The translations under genes were made by a program, and so were the position numbers. 64,000 nt of DNA from Epichloe hybrida (taxonomy: Eukaryota > Ascomycota > Sordariomycetes > Hypocreales > Clavicipitaceae), in NCBI GenBank assembly GCA_019022495.1, contig JAFEKR010000078.1, forward strand, positions 1 through 64,000, given 5' to 3'. The stretch's first letter is position 1, and every line of letters starts with the position of its first letter. Positions 34,174-46,200 of the stretch are shown one piece after another. Under the pieces are notes generated by a model, which saw only the letters and a program-made list of their open reading frames with translations, ran no database searches and was not told the origin of the DNA.

Positions 34174-37100
34174 TTAGAAGTTAGCAACAGCAACAGCAAT
34201 GGCCTGGTTGTCAGAGTGAGAAATGGATAGGGCAATGTCCTTGACACCAGCTTTGCTGGCGGCCGAGGCAGCCTCTCTGTGGAGCTGTGGTAATGGTTAG
34301 TAAGTAATTTCGAGCAAACGTGTTCGTTCAGAAACAGGTGACAGAGCATACCTTGACAGTGGGAGCACCCTTGTCGTTCTTGATTATCTCTATGTCCTTC
34401 ATGGCAGCACCAGCACCCTTGCTGGCGACGCCCAGAGACTTGAAAACAGCCTCCTTGGCGCTCCAGCGTCCAGCAAAAGAGCTCTGAGGACTGGGGGCGG
34501 CCTTGCAGTAGCTGATCTCATCGGCGGTGAAGTTGCGTTCCAAAAAGGTCTCATTGTCGATGTTCACGGCAGTAATGTCCTCGACATCGACACCGACGTT
34601 GCTGTTCTTGTTGGTGACCTTGTGGGCGAGCGCCTCCATCACTTTTTGGGTCTCAGCAGCGCGGGCTGAGGTCATGACTTTTTCAGACTGCTTCATAAAA
34701 TTCTCAGAGTACTTCAGCTCAGATGACTTCTTGTCCTCCGTCACACGAGCATTGGGGTTGAGCAGGACACTGCTGAGCTGTTCGTCAGTGTATGGCGCCT
34801 TGGACTTGGCGACAAACAAGCTGTTGTTGATGAGGCCATTGTGAAAGTAACGGTAGGCCTTCTTCTGACGGGCCTCAACCTTGGAGCAGTACTCCTTGTA
34901 AGCACGCTCATCAAGCGTGGCAAACAGGTACTTGGGATGGACACCAACAACCTGAGCACCCTTTTGACCGAAACCAAACGACGTAAGTAAGAAAGCCTTG
35001 ACGCCATCCGTCTGAATAGTGCGGCTCGGGTAGACAATGAGATCGAACTGCTCCATGATGGGGTCGACGTTGTCAGCATTGCGGTTGCCAGGAACTAAAC
35101 CGCTGTCTAGAACCTGGAGACAGCCGTTCATCATCCAGGCACCCGCAGCACCCTTTGGGTGACCGGTGAGGTACTTCTGGAAGATACCCATGACTGCATT
35201 ACCCTTGGATCGGCCAAGGTGACGCAGTTGCTGGCAAATGACTGAAGACTCATTCTTATCGTTGGCCTTGGTGGAGGTACCGTGGAAGGAGGTAACGCCA
35301 AGGTCGTCAACGGTAAGACCCCACGTAGCCAAGGCACCACGAAGGGGAGCAATACTGGTGTCGCGCTTCCAGAAGTTGTTGCCCATGCTTCGAAGAAGCT
35401 CCTTTTCCTGTCGACGAGCCTCCTTCTCAATGTGCACAAAGCGCTCTTGAGCGTACAGTTTCTCATCAAACGACGGGTCTTGGGCCTTCATGGCATCAAT
35501 CTCGTCATGGATGAACTCAATCTCAGACTCCTGCCACTGCTTGATCTGCTTCTTGCGACGCTCAATCTGTCGGCGACGGTAGTCGATGTCAAGCAGAGGC
35601 GAGGGGAATTTGCCAGCGTGCTCTCGGGCCGTGGTGAGAACACCTTGACCAGGAGCAGGCACAGATCGGCCAATCTTGTCTGACGCGGTGGTAGTAAGGG
35701 CCAGGACACCATAGATTGGCACGCCCATATCCAAGGCCAGCTGTGCAGTCATGATGACCTGAACACCGCAACCCTGAGACTCCACAAATCCGTTTCTGGT
35801 GGTGGTGGTGGGACGAGACATCTCCTTGGGAGTTCGGCCATGGCTAAACTCATCCACGGTATTGCTGGTGGCCTTCATGTTGGCAAACTCGTAAGAGCCT
35901 TCCTCGCCGAAGTCGTCAAAGCCACCGACGAAGCAGACACGAGCCTTGCCCTCCGTGATAGTCTCGTAACCAACATCGACAGACTCGACTGCCGTAGCGC
36001 AAGCACCGACAGGAGTCTTGATGGGACCCGAAGAAGAGATGAGTAACATGTTGACCCAGGCAGCCATAGTGTTGATGAAAGACTCCTGGAGAATGTCGTT
36101 CTGCAAAGGCTTGTCCAAGAAACGATCTCTGTGCATGCCCCGCAAAGCAGCAGAACCACCCACGCCAGAACCAACGCAGTTGCCGACTTCGGAAACGTGG
36201 ACGTACTTGTAGAACTCATAAGGATCAGTGATACCGGAGGAGAGGAGTGCCTCGACAGTGGAGACGAGGGAGAAGAGGGTGACGGGGTCGACTTGAGAGA
36301 TAATATCCTCCGGAACACCGTATCGCTTGGCGTCCCAGCCAGTAGGGATCTGACCGGCAACAAGACGGTCGAAACGGAGTGCCTTGGGGATCCAGAGGGA
36401 AGCGCCCTTCTTCATGCGGACAATATACTCGCCGCTATCAGGAATCTCGAAAATCTCGACCTTGTCGCCGTGCTCACGCTTGAACTCCTCGGCAGTTTCC
36501 TTGGAAGCCTCGAAAGGCTCCAAATTCTCTTCGATGACAACCTCGTGCAGCAGCTGCTTCTTGTTGGGGTCGTAGCCGTTGAATAACTCAGGTTCAATCA
36601 GACGAATACCGGAATGCTCCAAGATGATCTTTTCGTACTTCTGCTTGATATCCTTATCATCAACAGGGTCGCCAGACTTGGCGTCGACCCAGCCAGAGTG
36701 AGGCTTGCCCTTGATAGGACCGTTGTGGTTGCGAATGAGACCCATGATCCAAGCCATCTCAACGCAGCCCTCGAGCGAAAATTCACCGTAGGCTTCCATC
36801 TCCCATCGGGTACGCGAGTTACCCCAAGGACCAACTTCAGCAAACCCGGTAACGACGACGACCTTTTCCAAATCGACCATGCCCCTGAGCTTGTCGTTGA
36901 GAGGAGCAACGTCTGTCTTCCAGTCAGGAAGGGTAGGGAAGTCAAACTTGATATTGGCGCGGGGAGAAATGGTCTTCTTTTTGTAAAGAACCTCAGAGTC
37001 GGCACCATTGACAATGGTGTTCTCGATGGCAGTTTCCTTGGTGACAGCTTTGCGGATCTCACTGGTCTCCATGATGTCCTTGCGAAGCTTGGTCATGGCT

Positions 37101-39953
37101 TCGTTGAGGTTGGGAATGAACTGTAGACCACCGTTGAGATCGGCAAAGACGGGCTCGGACTGACAAAGGTCGACAATAGTAGGAGACATCAGTCCAAGCA
37201 AGTTGAAGGCCATTTCCTGCTGCGAGAAGGTACGGACGCCGAAAGCCTCGACGCCTTCGGCAACAATGTTGTTGCCAGACATGAGACCTGTTCCTCGAGT
37301 CCAGCCAATGACGGCACCGCAAACAGTGAGGTAGTTGGCCCAGCTCTCAGAGTACCAGCGGTTGAAGAGGGTCTCCAGGGCGAGTTTTGACTCGGAGTAG
37401 AGACCGTCGTTGCCAAAGGTTCCATGGTTGGGTGAGAGTGGGAGTACCACCTGAGCGGGGCGAGTCTCAAAGCCGCGCTCAGCCTTCTGCGCCTTGACGC
37501 AACCCAGAAGGCGGATGAGGTTGGTGAGCATGATTCTGTGAGCGAGCTCGGAGCGAGAATCGATGCTATCGATCTGGCGACCGTTTTCAGAAATGGCGGC
37601 AAAGGGGACGATGTAGTCGAGATCCCATCCAAGACCGTTCTTGGTGTTGTAGATGTACTCAACGAGGGCCTCGACATCCTGCTTGCTTCCCTGGTTGAAG
37701 GGAACGACGACAATCTGAGAGCCGCGAGATCCATATCGAGTGTACATCGATTGGTAGTACTCAGTGACCTCACGAGAGAACCGACTAGTGGTTACAACCA
37801 CCTTGGCACCACCGCTGATGAGACCCTGGAGAACTTCGGCGCCAATGGATCCAGCCCCGGCGCCGGTCATGAGAACATGCTTGCCGTGGTAAGTTACACC
37901 AGCCTTTGCGGAATCCTCAAGACAGTTGAGATAGACAGCAGTGAGCTTCTTGCTGTAATCCCAGCCATGTAGGGTCTTGCGCTTCAAATGCAAGAAAGGA
38001 ATCGTCTCAACCTTACCCTTATTCTGGCTTGTGCCACGGAGACCAGGCTTTTTGCCTTTGCCGCTGTCTTTGGACAGAATTTGGCTCTCGTTCATGGCAA
38101 GTGAGCGGAGGACATCACCATAAAGGCTCTTGATTTCCAGCTGAGACGTCTTCGACATCTTGTGTTGTTGCTTGATGAGTTTGTAGATGCGCTGAAGATC
38201 GTTTTGAACCTTGGTTCGATTGCCGTACTCGGAGATTTTGCCACCCTCGGCCATTTGCTGGACGTAGTGCTCGAGCTTGCGACAACTGGCACGGGGTACT
38301 TCCTCGTAATTGAGATTGCCGCGAGCGTCGACCGTGGTGCGAGGACCAGTAGGAACGGCGACATCCTTGTAATGAGGAGAAACGTCCAAGACGTCCTTGC
38401 AGTTCTCGATAAGCTGTTGCCCAAGCTCCTTGGCGAGCTGGTATGTCTCTCCACGCTCAGTAGGGCAGTTGTCAATGTGGTACTGCATGAAGTCCAGCAA
38501 CTTGGGGTTGGAGCGATTCATAATGTGGATGCACTGACTGACAATCTCACGGTCGACAGCCTTGAGACGACCGAAGATGATGTCAAAGTACATGTTGAGA
38601 GCATCCTGACGGGCCCAATTCCACGACGAATCGTAGGTACGAGCCTTGAGAGGGCTGAAAACGGGCTCGATGCCCGCGGCGTAGAAGTCACCGTGCTCGG
38701 CAGTCCACAGATCAAGCTGAGCCTGGAGCACCTTCTCGGACTTTTGAGAGTCGATAGCGGCCTTGTCGCCGGATCGAAGATCCATTTTGAGATAGCGAGC
38801 AAATAGTTCGAGCTGTTGCTTGACCAGAGCGCGCTGATCTTTGGTCAAGGCGTCGATGGCGGCAGGGTCCATCATCATACCACCACCAGAACCGCCAGCG
38901 GGACCGGAAGACGAAGCAGTGGTGAGACTAATGCCAGCGTTGGAAGCATACTTTTGAGTAACATCGTCAAGAAAGGCCTTGGCGTCGGTCTCTGATCCCA
39001 GACGCGCTGGGGGCTCCATGGTGAGGGCCAGCAACAAGGCGCCATCTTGGCGACCGGATCCCAAACCCCATCTTGATTCGAGGTACTTGCGAGCAGCTGT
39101 GATGTTGAAGCCACCAGGCATCTTGGATGAGATCAATCTCGCTATCAGAGACTGAGACTGCTTGCCAATATTGCCGTCAAAAGTGGCCTGCATGGAGGCA
39201 CCAAGGTCATCCAGAGGCGTATCTTCTGGCTTCTCAGGGGTTGAGCCAAATTCCTTTCCGAGGTCGCCCAGAATTTCATTCTGTAGTGTTGATTTGCCTG
39301 TTCGGAATGACAATTCATCAGAAACTGAAAATGAGTAGACGAGAGTGACGGCTCGGCATCAGGGGAAGGGAGTTGCGGGGAAAGAAAGGAGACAATCAAG
39401 AAACTTTGAGCAGAAGGAGCTTACCGCCGACGAGGTCCTTGATGGCTTTGCTAAGAGGTACCTCAAGAAGGGGCTTCTTGAGCTTTTGGGCAATAAGAGC
39501 GCGAACAATATCAACAGCCTGAACTGGCTGATCAGGAACCTGTGCAGCAGGTCCAGAGCTGGGAGGGGTGGCAGCGGCGGGAGTAGCAGCCGCGGGCGCT
39601 GCGGAAGCGCCTGCGTCTGCGTTTGTTGTTGCGCCTGAAGCAACAGCAGCGGGCTCTGGCTCTTCCTCGATAATATCCACATCGTAATAGATCTCTTTTG
39701 CGTCCTTGTTGTAGCAGAGAATTTGTCGCTGGACGGACTTGGCGGCATCGTAAGCTTCGTACTTGGAGGCCAAGGTTCTCTTGGCCATGACACCTAGAGT
39801 GTCGGCTGGACCGACTTCAACAATACGCTCTGCCGTTCTCTCAGCGAGAAATACATCTTGTGTTTCAATCCATCTCACGGGTGAGGCGAATTGGTATGCC
39901 AAAAGCTCAACGAGCAGTGTGTGAGCAAGTTCTTGCTCGACCTCGGGACGCAT
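34174..39953 (-). CDS. FAS2: Fatty acid synthase subunit alpha
   Basis: Exons 39953-39425, 39297-34352 and 34284-34174 encode 1861 residues. Order of parts: N-terminal MPT-completing segment ([22 protein letters not shown]), an Ala/Pro-rich linker, then the acyl carrier domain with the phosphopantetheine serine in [16 protein letters not shown] (Ser179, codon beside the first splice junction). Next are the ketoreductase with [21 protein letters not shown], the ketosynthase with active-site Cys1276 in [13 protein letters not shown] and later [13 protein letters not shown] and [11 protein letters not shown], and the C-terminal phosphopantetheinyl transferase domain ([26 protein letters not shown], ending [20 protein letters not shown]). 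Six alpha and six beta chains form the cytosolic FAS barrel making C16/C18 acyl-CoA. The divergent neighbour at 43283 encodes the beta chain. All three exons join in frame; nothing is missing. Confidence 0.97.
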
Positions 39954-41425
39954 CGTGACGGTATTCGTGATTGTATGCCTCTTCTTCGGTAGATTCTTGT
40001 TTGCGTCTGTGTACAAGTTTCGGAAACTTCTGGGGTATCTCAAGAGAGCAGGTCTCTAACGACTGATGTCTTTTCCGAATCCTAATTCGAGAAGTTTTTC
40101 GTTTTCGATAGCTGAACCGGGCCTATGATGCAAATCTGGTTGCCGTGTTCTCGCGATGGGGAGCTTGTTTGGCGGAAGCTCAGACGGGAAAAAGTCGTAC
40201 AAGGAGAAGAAAAAGAGTTTATGCAATTAAAATGATAAGTCTTTGTAGGATCGGCGTGGCCAAAGTCTTCCCCACCTAGCGAGGATACTCAGCAGGTTTA
40301 GTCAGAGAGGCAGCTTGGGAGGAAAGGGCCAGGCGTAGATGAGGAGGACTGAAATTGTGAGGTTGAAGGAGGTGATGAGATTGTGGAACGGCCGTTGTTG
40401 ATGGAATCGGTGGGACAAACGTAAGAAAGGTTAATTTGATTAAAAGGAGTCCTCCGTAATTTAGCACAGCTGGACCAGCAACCGCGATCAATGCCAAAAG
40501 GTTTACGGGTTCCACCAGAACGCCGGTTTCCGGTACGTACCGATCCAAGGCCAATTGGCCCGGAGCCAGCCTTTCTGATTGTTGAACCAAGCAACCCCAC
40601 CAAAAAATTGGTAGCAGAAGAAAAATTGGGGGACCGCGTGTCTCAAACATCCCCAAAGCAACTCCAGTCAGGCGCTTTCTCAACCACATTTCCACGCTAA
40701 GCCCTACACGGTAAAGTGTTGGTGCAATCTGTCCCCTGCTACTTGGCTCGTTGGCTTACTGGTCTGGTAGCTCTACCCCATCCCGGGCTGGCGAGCGACG
40801 CGAGGCATGACATGACGGCTTGCTTTATTATCTGTGTCGATGACTGCTGCATCCTCGCTTCACCATGAGACCACGAGAAAACCTTCCCGGCGAGAGACTT
40901 GGTAGAGACAGTCCGTTCAATTCAGGAGCAGATATCGCCACTGTTGTTATTGCTGCTTGCCAAGTTACTGTTCACGCTCCAATGTAAGCAGATGCAATGC
41001 AATGCCCTCGTACACAGTCAACAACGGGGACAGATGTACGTCATTGCGTTGATCCACTGAAGCACACAACGTGAGTGACGGGGCCATCATTGCCAACAAC
41101 TATCATCATCGCGCCGTCTGCCAGTAAACTTGACTCTTTTGGCGTAGATAGGCGCATATTATGGTCGATTGGCACGATTTCCATTCCCTCCCACATGTTC
41201 ATTGTGACGCGCTATGATCGGCAACGTCAGCCTGCCTTGCCTAAACAGCCTGCTGGGTACGGGTTTCTTGACGCAGCTCGTTGTTGGATTGGACCCTGGA
41301 CCGGCCTCATGTAACCATTGCTAGTACGGAGTATGTAACGGACTAGCGGGTGATGATGCAGCTACCAATTTCGCTGGGGTAAGGGCGTGTCATCTGGAAG
41401 TTCTGATACTTCCGGCCGCCATCTA

Positions 41426-41691
41426 CAGTCCACCCCCTGTTTGATTTTACACGAGTACATAACTAGGGGTAGCGGGCCAATAACATATCAAGCCGTGGCC
41501 TAGCGTAGCACTAAGCGAGGTAAGAAGTACCTTATTATAGGTGAGTTTTACGAGGGCTACTAAGTACCTCTTACTAGCGTAAATCACCTATAGCACCCCT
41601 AACAGCTCCACGAACAGCAGCTACTAAGAGCTGATAGTAGCCACCCCGCGTGGGGCTTGTAGTTGTGTAAAATCAAACAGGGGGTGGACTG
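41426..41691. mobile_element. Tc1/mariner-like MITE with 27-bp terminal inverted repeats
   Basis: The left end CAGTCCACCCCCTGTTTGAT continues to 41452; the right end 41665-41691 is its exact reverse complement over 27 bases. Both ends are flanked by TA (41424-41425 and 41692-41693), the target-site duplication of the Tc1/mariner superfamily, and the ends start CAGT as in many of its members. The 212-bp interior has no open frame. It is itself partly self-complementary (for example TAGGTGAGTTTTACG near 41537 pairing with CGTAAATCACCTA near 41578), so the whole element can fold. It is non-autonomous and must have been mobilised by a transposase encoded elsewhere. Confidence 0.9.
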
Positions 41692-42500
41692 TACATGGCA
41701 ATTTTCCTCATCAAACATCGTTACGACGCGTTTCAGCCACTAGAGCACCTGGAGTCAAATTCTCCTTAGCTTTGAGGAGTCAAAATGGCAGACACGAGAG
41801 TGCTTATGGAGTACGTGTCATGTACCTACTCTGCACATTATGTACGCACCCACCTACCATCTTAAGCAAAAATGGATGTATTCGTCCATGGGGTTGATTG
41901 ATGCCAACTCACACGATCTCACAGTTCCAATTACTTCTCGGTCTGACGCATATCGCGCCATCTTTCTATCTCGAAGATAAGATTAATTGATAAGCAGGCT
42001 TCCTCCAAACTAAGGGCAAGCCCCAGGAGCTCCATTGGCTCTCTCAACATTCGCCAATGCCGATTCATCACTTCAATTTACATTACTAGTCGTACCGGTA
42101 CATCTTGCTGGGGCACTTATGGTGGTGCCAGGCGGATGTCAGGCTGTGAGCTGGCGTCCAACTGGCGGCGCGGCGATCCCCAACAGAACTAGGAAAAGTT
42201 GGCGAGCAACGAGCCTCGCTGCAAGCCACTGCAGCCCGCGATGCCCCACTTTACAGATTAAACGGGGCAGAATTTTGAGAATGCGACTGACATTTTTCGA
42301 AAGAGTAAAGGGGCCCCCTGCCTTGTCGTGGCAATTGGCAAGCGCTGCCTTTTATTACATTCATAGTTCCTGTTCATCACTGTGTACTTGCACTCGCCTT
42401 GGGACCAACTCGGGCGATTGGAGTTCATAATCCGATGTAGGCACTCCGTTGTGTGCAGAAAAAAACACACGAGTTGGATATTGTCTGGTGCCAGCGCCTC

Positions 42501-42507
42501 TATAAAA
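42501..42507 (+). promoter_or_regulatory. TATA box candidate for FAS1
   Basis: A TATAAAA sequence about 780 bp upstream of the FAS1 ATG. With the leader intron at 43073-43220 removed, the implied 5' UTR would be roughly 600 bases. Placement is inference from motif and intron. Confidence 0.35.
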
Positions 42508-43072
42508 CGCATCCTCTTCACACGCCGTAACAACTGGTGTTGTCGAGACAAATCGATACTGAAAACTACCCACTGGAGCCCACTCCATCGTCACTTGTCT
42601 GGGCTGGTGCCGCCGCCAACCACTTGACCTGTGGCCCCCCCAAACTTGTTCCCCAGCCGGCCGCTCACCTCACTTATGTATACGTTGGGAGCGCACCTCC
42701 TGCAACGGCCTCCCAGACTGCCACCACCATCCTCAACTCCCCACCTCCCTCTCGTCCGTCTCTCCTCTAATAATCTACAACTCACCTTTGTAACAGTTCC
42801 TTGCCATCCCCTTCTTCCCTTCCAAGCTTCATGTTCTTGAGCCCATCCTAGGTGTTTGCTGGCATTTCGTGATTGCTGCCCGCCTGCTCAAAGCTTCTCC
42901 CTGTCCACGCCTAGCTGTGCAAATCGTCTCAAAATTTTGGTCGCCATCCCCGGCCGAGCTTGTCGAGCATTGCGCATTCGCTTGAACATTTCGACTCGTT
43001 CTTCCGTATTCCTTTTTCTTGATCAGCGACGAATGAAGGAGACCATTCGTCATTGACTGTGTTAATTGATAG

Positions 43073-43220
43073 GTACGTTTATATGCAGTGTTGAAAAGGC
43101 ATCCCAAAAGAAGTGTGGTTGGTGCTTTGCGAATTTGCTGGTACGCGATGGATCGAATGGGAAGAGCACAAAAAAACGGACCAAGCCAATCGTTTCGCTA
43201 ACCGATGCCCATACTTGCAG
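43073..43220 (+). other. candidate 5'-UTR intron of FAS1
   Basis: A GTACGT donor at 43073, a GCTAAC branch point near 43197 and a TTGCAG acceptor ending at 43220 form a complete 148-bp fungal intron, 62 bp before the FAS1 start codon. Removal leaves no upstream ATG close to the start. Confidence 0.55.
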
Positions 43221-43282
43221 ACCTGTTTGATACCCTCTTTTATCCTTATATCCGCTCCTCGAAAGAAACGAAATAATCCATC

Positions 43283-46200
43283 ATGTACGGCACTGGAACC
43301 GGCGCTCAAACGGGTATTTCTACTCCCAGGTCAAGCGCCTCTCTCCGCCCGTTGACCCTCACCCACGGCACACTCGAAACTTCATTCCTCGTCCCTACTA
43401 GCCTGCATTTCCACGCCTCTCAGATCAAAGAACGGTTTGTCGCCAGCCTGCCAGCCGCAACAGATGAGCTTGCTCAAGATGACGAGCCTTCATCTGTTGC
43501 TGAGCTGGTAGCTCGCTACATGGGTTTTGTTGCCCAGGAGATTGAAGACGGCGAGGATGATGCCTCTGGTTCATATGAAGAAGTTCTCAAGCTTGTCCTC
43601 AATGAATTTGAGCGAGCTTTTCTGCGTGGCAACGAAGTTCACGTCATCGCCGCCGCTCTTCCAGGCATCGAGTTCAAGAAATTGGAGGTGATTCGTTCCT
43701 ACTACATGGCTCGCGCTGCTTCCAACAGAACAATTAAACCACACGAATCTGCGCTGTTGCGAGCCGCTGATGAAGGATCCGCCAATGTTTACACCATCTT
43801 CGGCGGCCAGGGCAATATCGAAGAGTATTTTGACGAGCTGCGACAAGTCTTCCAGACATACTCGAGCTTTGTTGGTGAGCTGATTACCTCTTCAGCAGAG
43901 CTGCTCCAAACTTTGTCCACAACTTCTAGCGCGGAGAAGATGTTTCCCAAGGGATTAGATGTCATGGACTGGTTGCAGCATCCCGAGTCCACTCCTGATA
44001 TCCACTATCTCATTTCTGCACCCGTCAGTTTTCCTTTGATTGGCCTCGTGCAGATGGCCCATTATGAGGTCACTTGCAAGGTCTTGGGAATCCATCCCGG
44101 TATGCTCCGGGAGCGTATCAGCGGTGCGACTGGTCACTCTCAAGGTATTGTCATGGCTGCGGCGACTGCAGCTGCTGATTCATGGGAGTCATGGCGCCAA
44201 ATTGCTCGCTCCACGTTGTCCATCCTCTTCTGGGTTGGTACCAGGAGTCAGCAGGCCTTCCCAACGACTTCCATGACACCTACCATGCTCCGCGAGTCCA
44301 TGGAGCACGGCGAAGGAAACCCAACTCCAATGCTGAGCATTCGTGATCTCTCACCACAGGAGGTCCAAAAACACATCGATGCCACCAATCAGTACCTCCC
44401 CCCCCATAGACATATCAGCATCTCGCTCATTAACAGCCCCCGCAATTTGGTCGTCACCGGCCCCCCTACATCTCTGTACGGCCTCAACTCCCAGTTGCGC
44501 AAGGTCAAGGCACCCACCGGCTTGGACCAGACCCGAATTCCTCATACTCAGCGCAAGATTCGCTTTGCCAATCGATTCCTGCCCATCACGGCCCCTTTCC
44601 ACAGCAAGTACCTTGCCGAGGCCACCGAGATGATTGATGGGGACCTGAAAGACATCTCCATCGATGCCGGGGCCCTCGCAATCCCCGTGTTCGACACCAA
44701 CACTGGCAAGGATCTGCGTACCGAGGTCAAGGGCAACATCGTTCCTGCTCTTGTTCGTCTGATTACACGCGACCCAGTCAACTGGGAAAAGGCTACCGTT
44801 TTCCCTAATGCCACTCATATCTTGGACTTTGGTCCCGGAGGCATGTCTGGTCTTGGTGTTTTAACCAGCCGGAACAAGGAGGGTACTGGTGTCCGTGTCA
44901 TCTTGGCTGGTACTGTTGATGGCACCATGAACGAAGTTGGCTACAAGCCTGAGCTCTTTGATAGAGACGAAGACAATGCCCTTCAATATGCCAATGACTG
45001 GGTTAAGGAGTTCGGCCCCCGCCTCGTCAAGACTTCAAGCGGTCGTAAGTATCTCGACACCAAGATGAGCCGTCTTTTGGGCTTACCACCCGTGATGGTG
45101 GCTGGTATGACCCCTTGTACCGTTCCGTGGGACTTTGTTGCCGCCACCATGAACGCAGGCTACCACATTGAGCTTGCTGGTGGTGGTTACTTCAATGGTG
45201 GCTTGATGACGGATGCCCTTCTCAAGATTGAGAAGGCTATCCCCGCCGGACGTGGTATCTCTGTCAATCTGATCTACGTTAACCCTCGCGCCATGGCGTG
45301 GCAGATCCCTTTGCTCGGCAAATTACGTGCCGAAGGTGTGCCCATTGAAGGTCTCACGATTGGTGCTGGTGTTCCTTCTATTGAGGTGGCCCAAGAGTAT
45401 ATCGAGACCCTTGGCCTGAAGCACATCAGTTTCAAGCCTGGTTCAGTTGAAGCTATCCAAGCTGTAGTCAACATTGCCAAGGCCAACCCCAACTTCCCCG
45501 TTCTTTTGCAATGGACTGGTGGTCGTGGTGGCGGCCACCATTCGTTCGAGGATTTCCATCAACCCATCCTGCAAATGTATGGTCGCATTCGTCGCCAGGA
45601 GAACATCATCCTGGTTGCCGGTAGTGGCTTTGGCGGTGCTGAGGATACTTATCCTTATATCACCGGTCAATGGTCCAAGAAGTACGGATACCCGCCTATG
45701 CCCTTTGATGGCTGCTTGTTTGGTAGTCGCATGATGGTTGCCAAAGAAGCCCACACCAGCAAAGACGCCAAACAGGCAATCATTGACGCCCCTGGTCTCG
45801 ACGACAGCGAGTGGGAAAAGACCTACAACGGCCCAGCTGGTGGTGTCATTACTGTTCGTTCCGAAATGGGTGAGCCCATTCACAAGCTTGCCACCCGAGG
45901 TGTTCGTTTCTGGGCGGAGATGGACCAGAAGATTTTCAGCCTCCCCAAGGAGAAGCGTGTCGCTGAACTGAAGAAGAACCGCGAATACATTATCAAACGC
46001 CTCAACGACGACTTTCAGAAGGTGTGGTTTGGCTGCAACAAGCACGGTAAGGCTGTCGATCTTGAGGACATGACCTATGCCGAGGTTGTCCGCCGCCTCG
46101 TTGAGCTCCTCTACGTCAAGCACCAAGAGCGCTGGATTGATCCAACTTACATCAAGCTGACTGGCGACTTCATCCACCGTGTTGAGGAGCGGTTCACCAG

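Larger units (their letters stand above)
39954..43282. promoter_or_regulatory. shared divergent FAS2/FAS1 intergenic region
   Basis: This 3.3-kb stretch separates the start codons of the alpha and beta subunit genes, which must be made in equal amounts, so a co-regulating promoter is expected. No coding sequence is supported; the open frame at 40276-40695 (-) has no resemblance to known proteins. A 266-bp mariner-type MITE sits at 41426-41691. Several CCAAT motifs occur (for example near 40551 and 41368). A TATAAAA at 42501 and a likely leader intron at 43073-43220 belong to FAS1. The TACGGAGTA motif is at 41325. Confidence 0.7.

Noticed and set aside
38162..38806. 214-residue antisense open frame inside FAS2
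   Set aside because: Same cause: codon-bias shadow of the alpha subunit.
40276..40695. 139-residue minus-strand open frame with hydrophobic segments between FAS2 and FAS1
   Set aside because: No conserved motifs; sits in probable promoter or leader DNA of FAS2.
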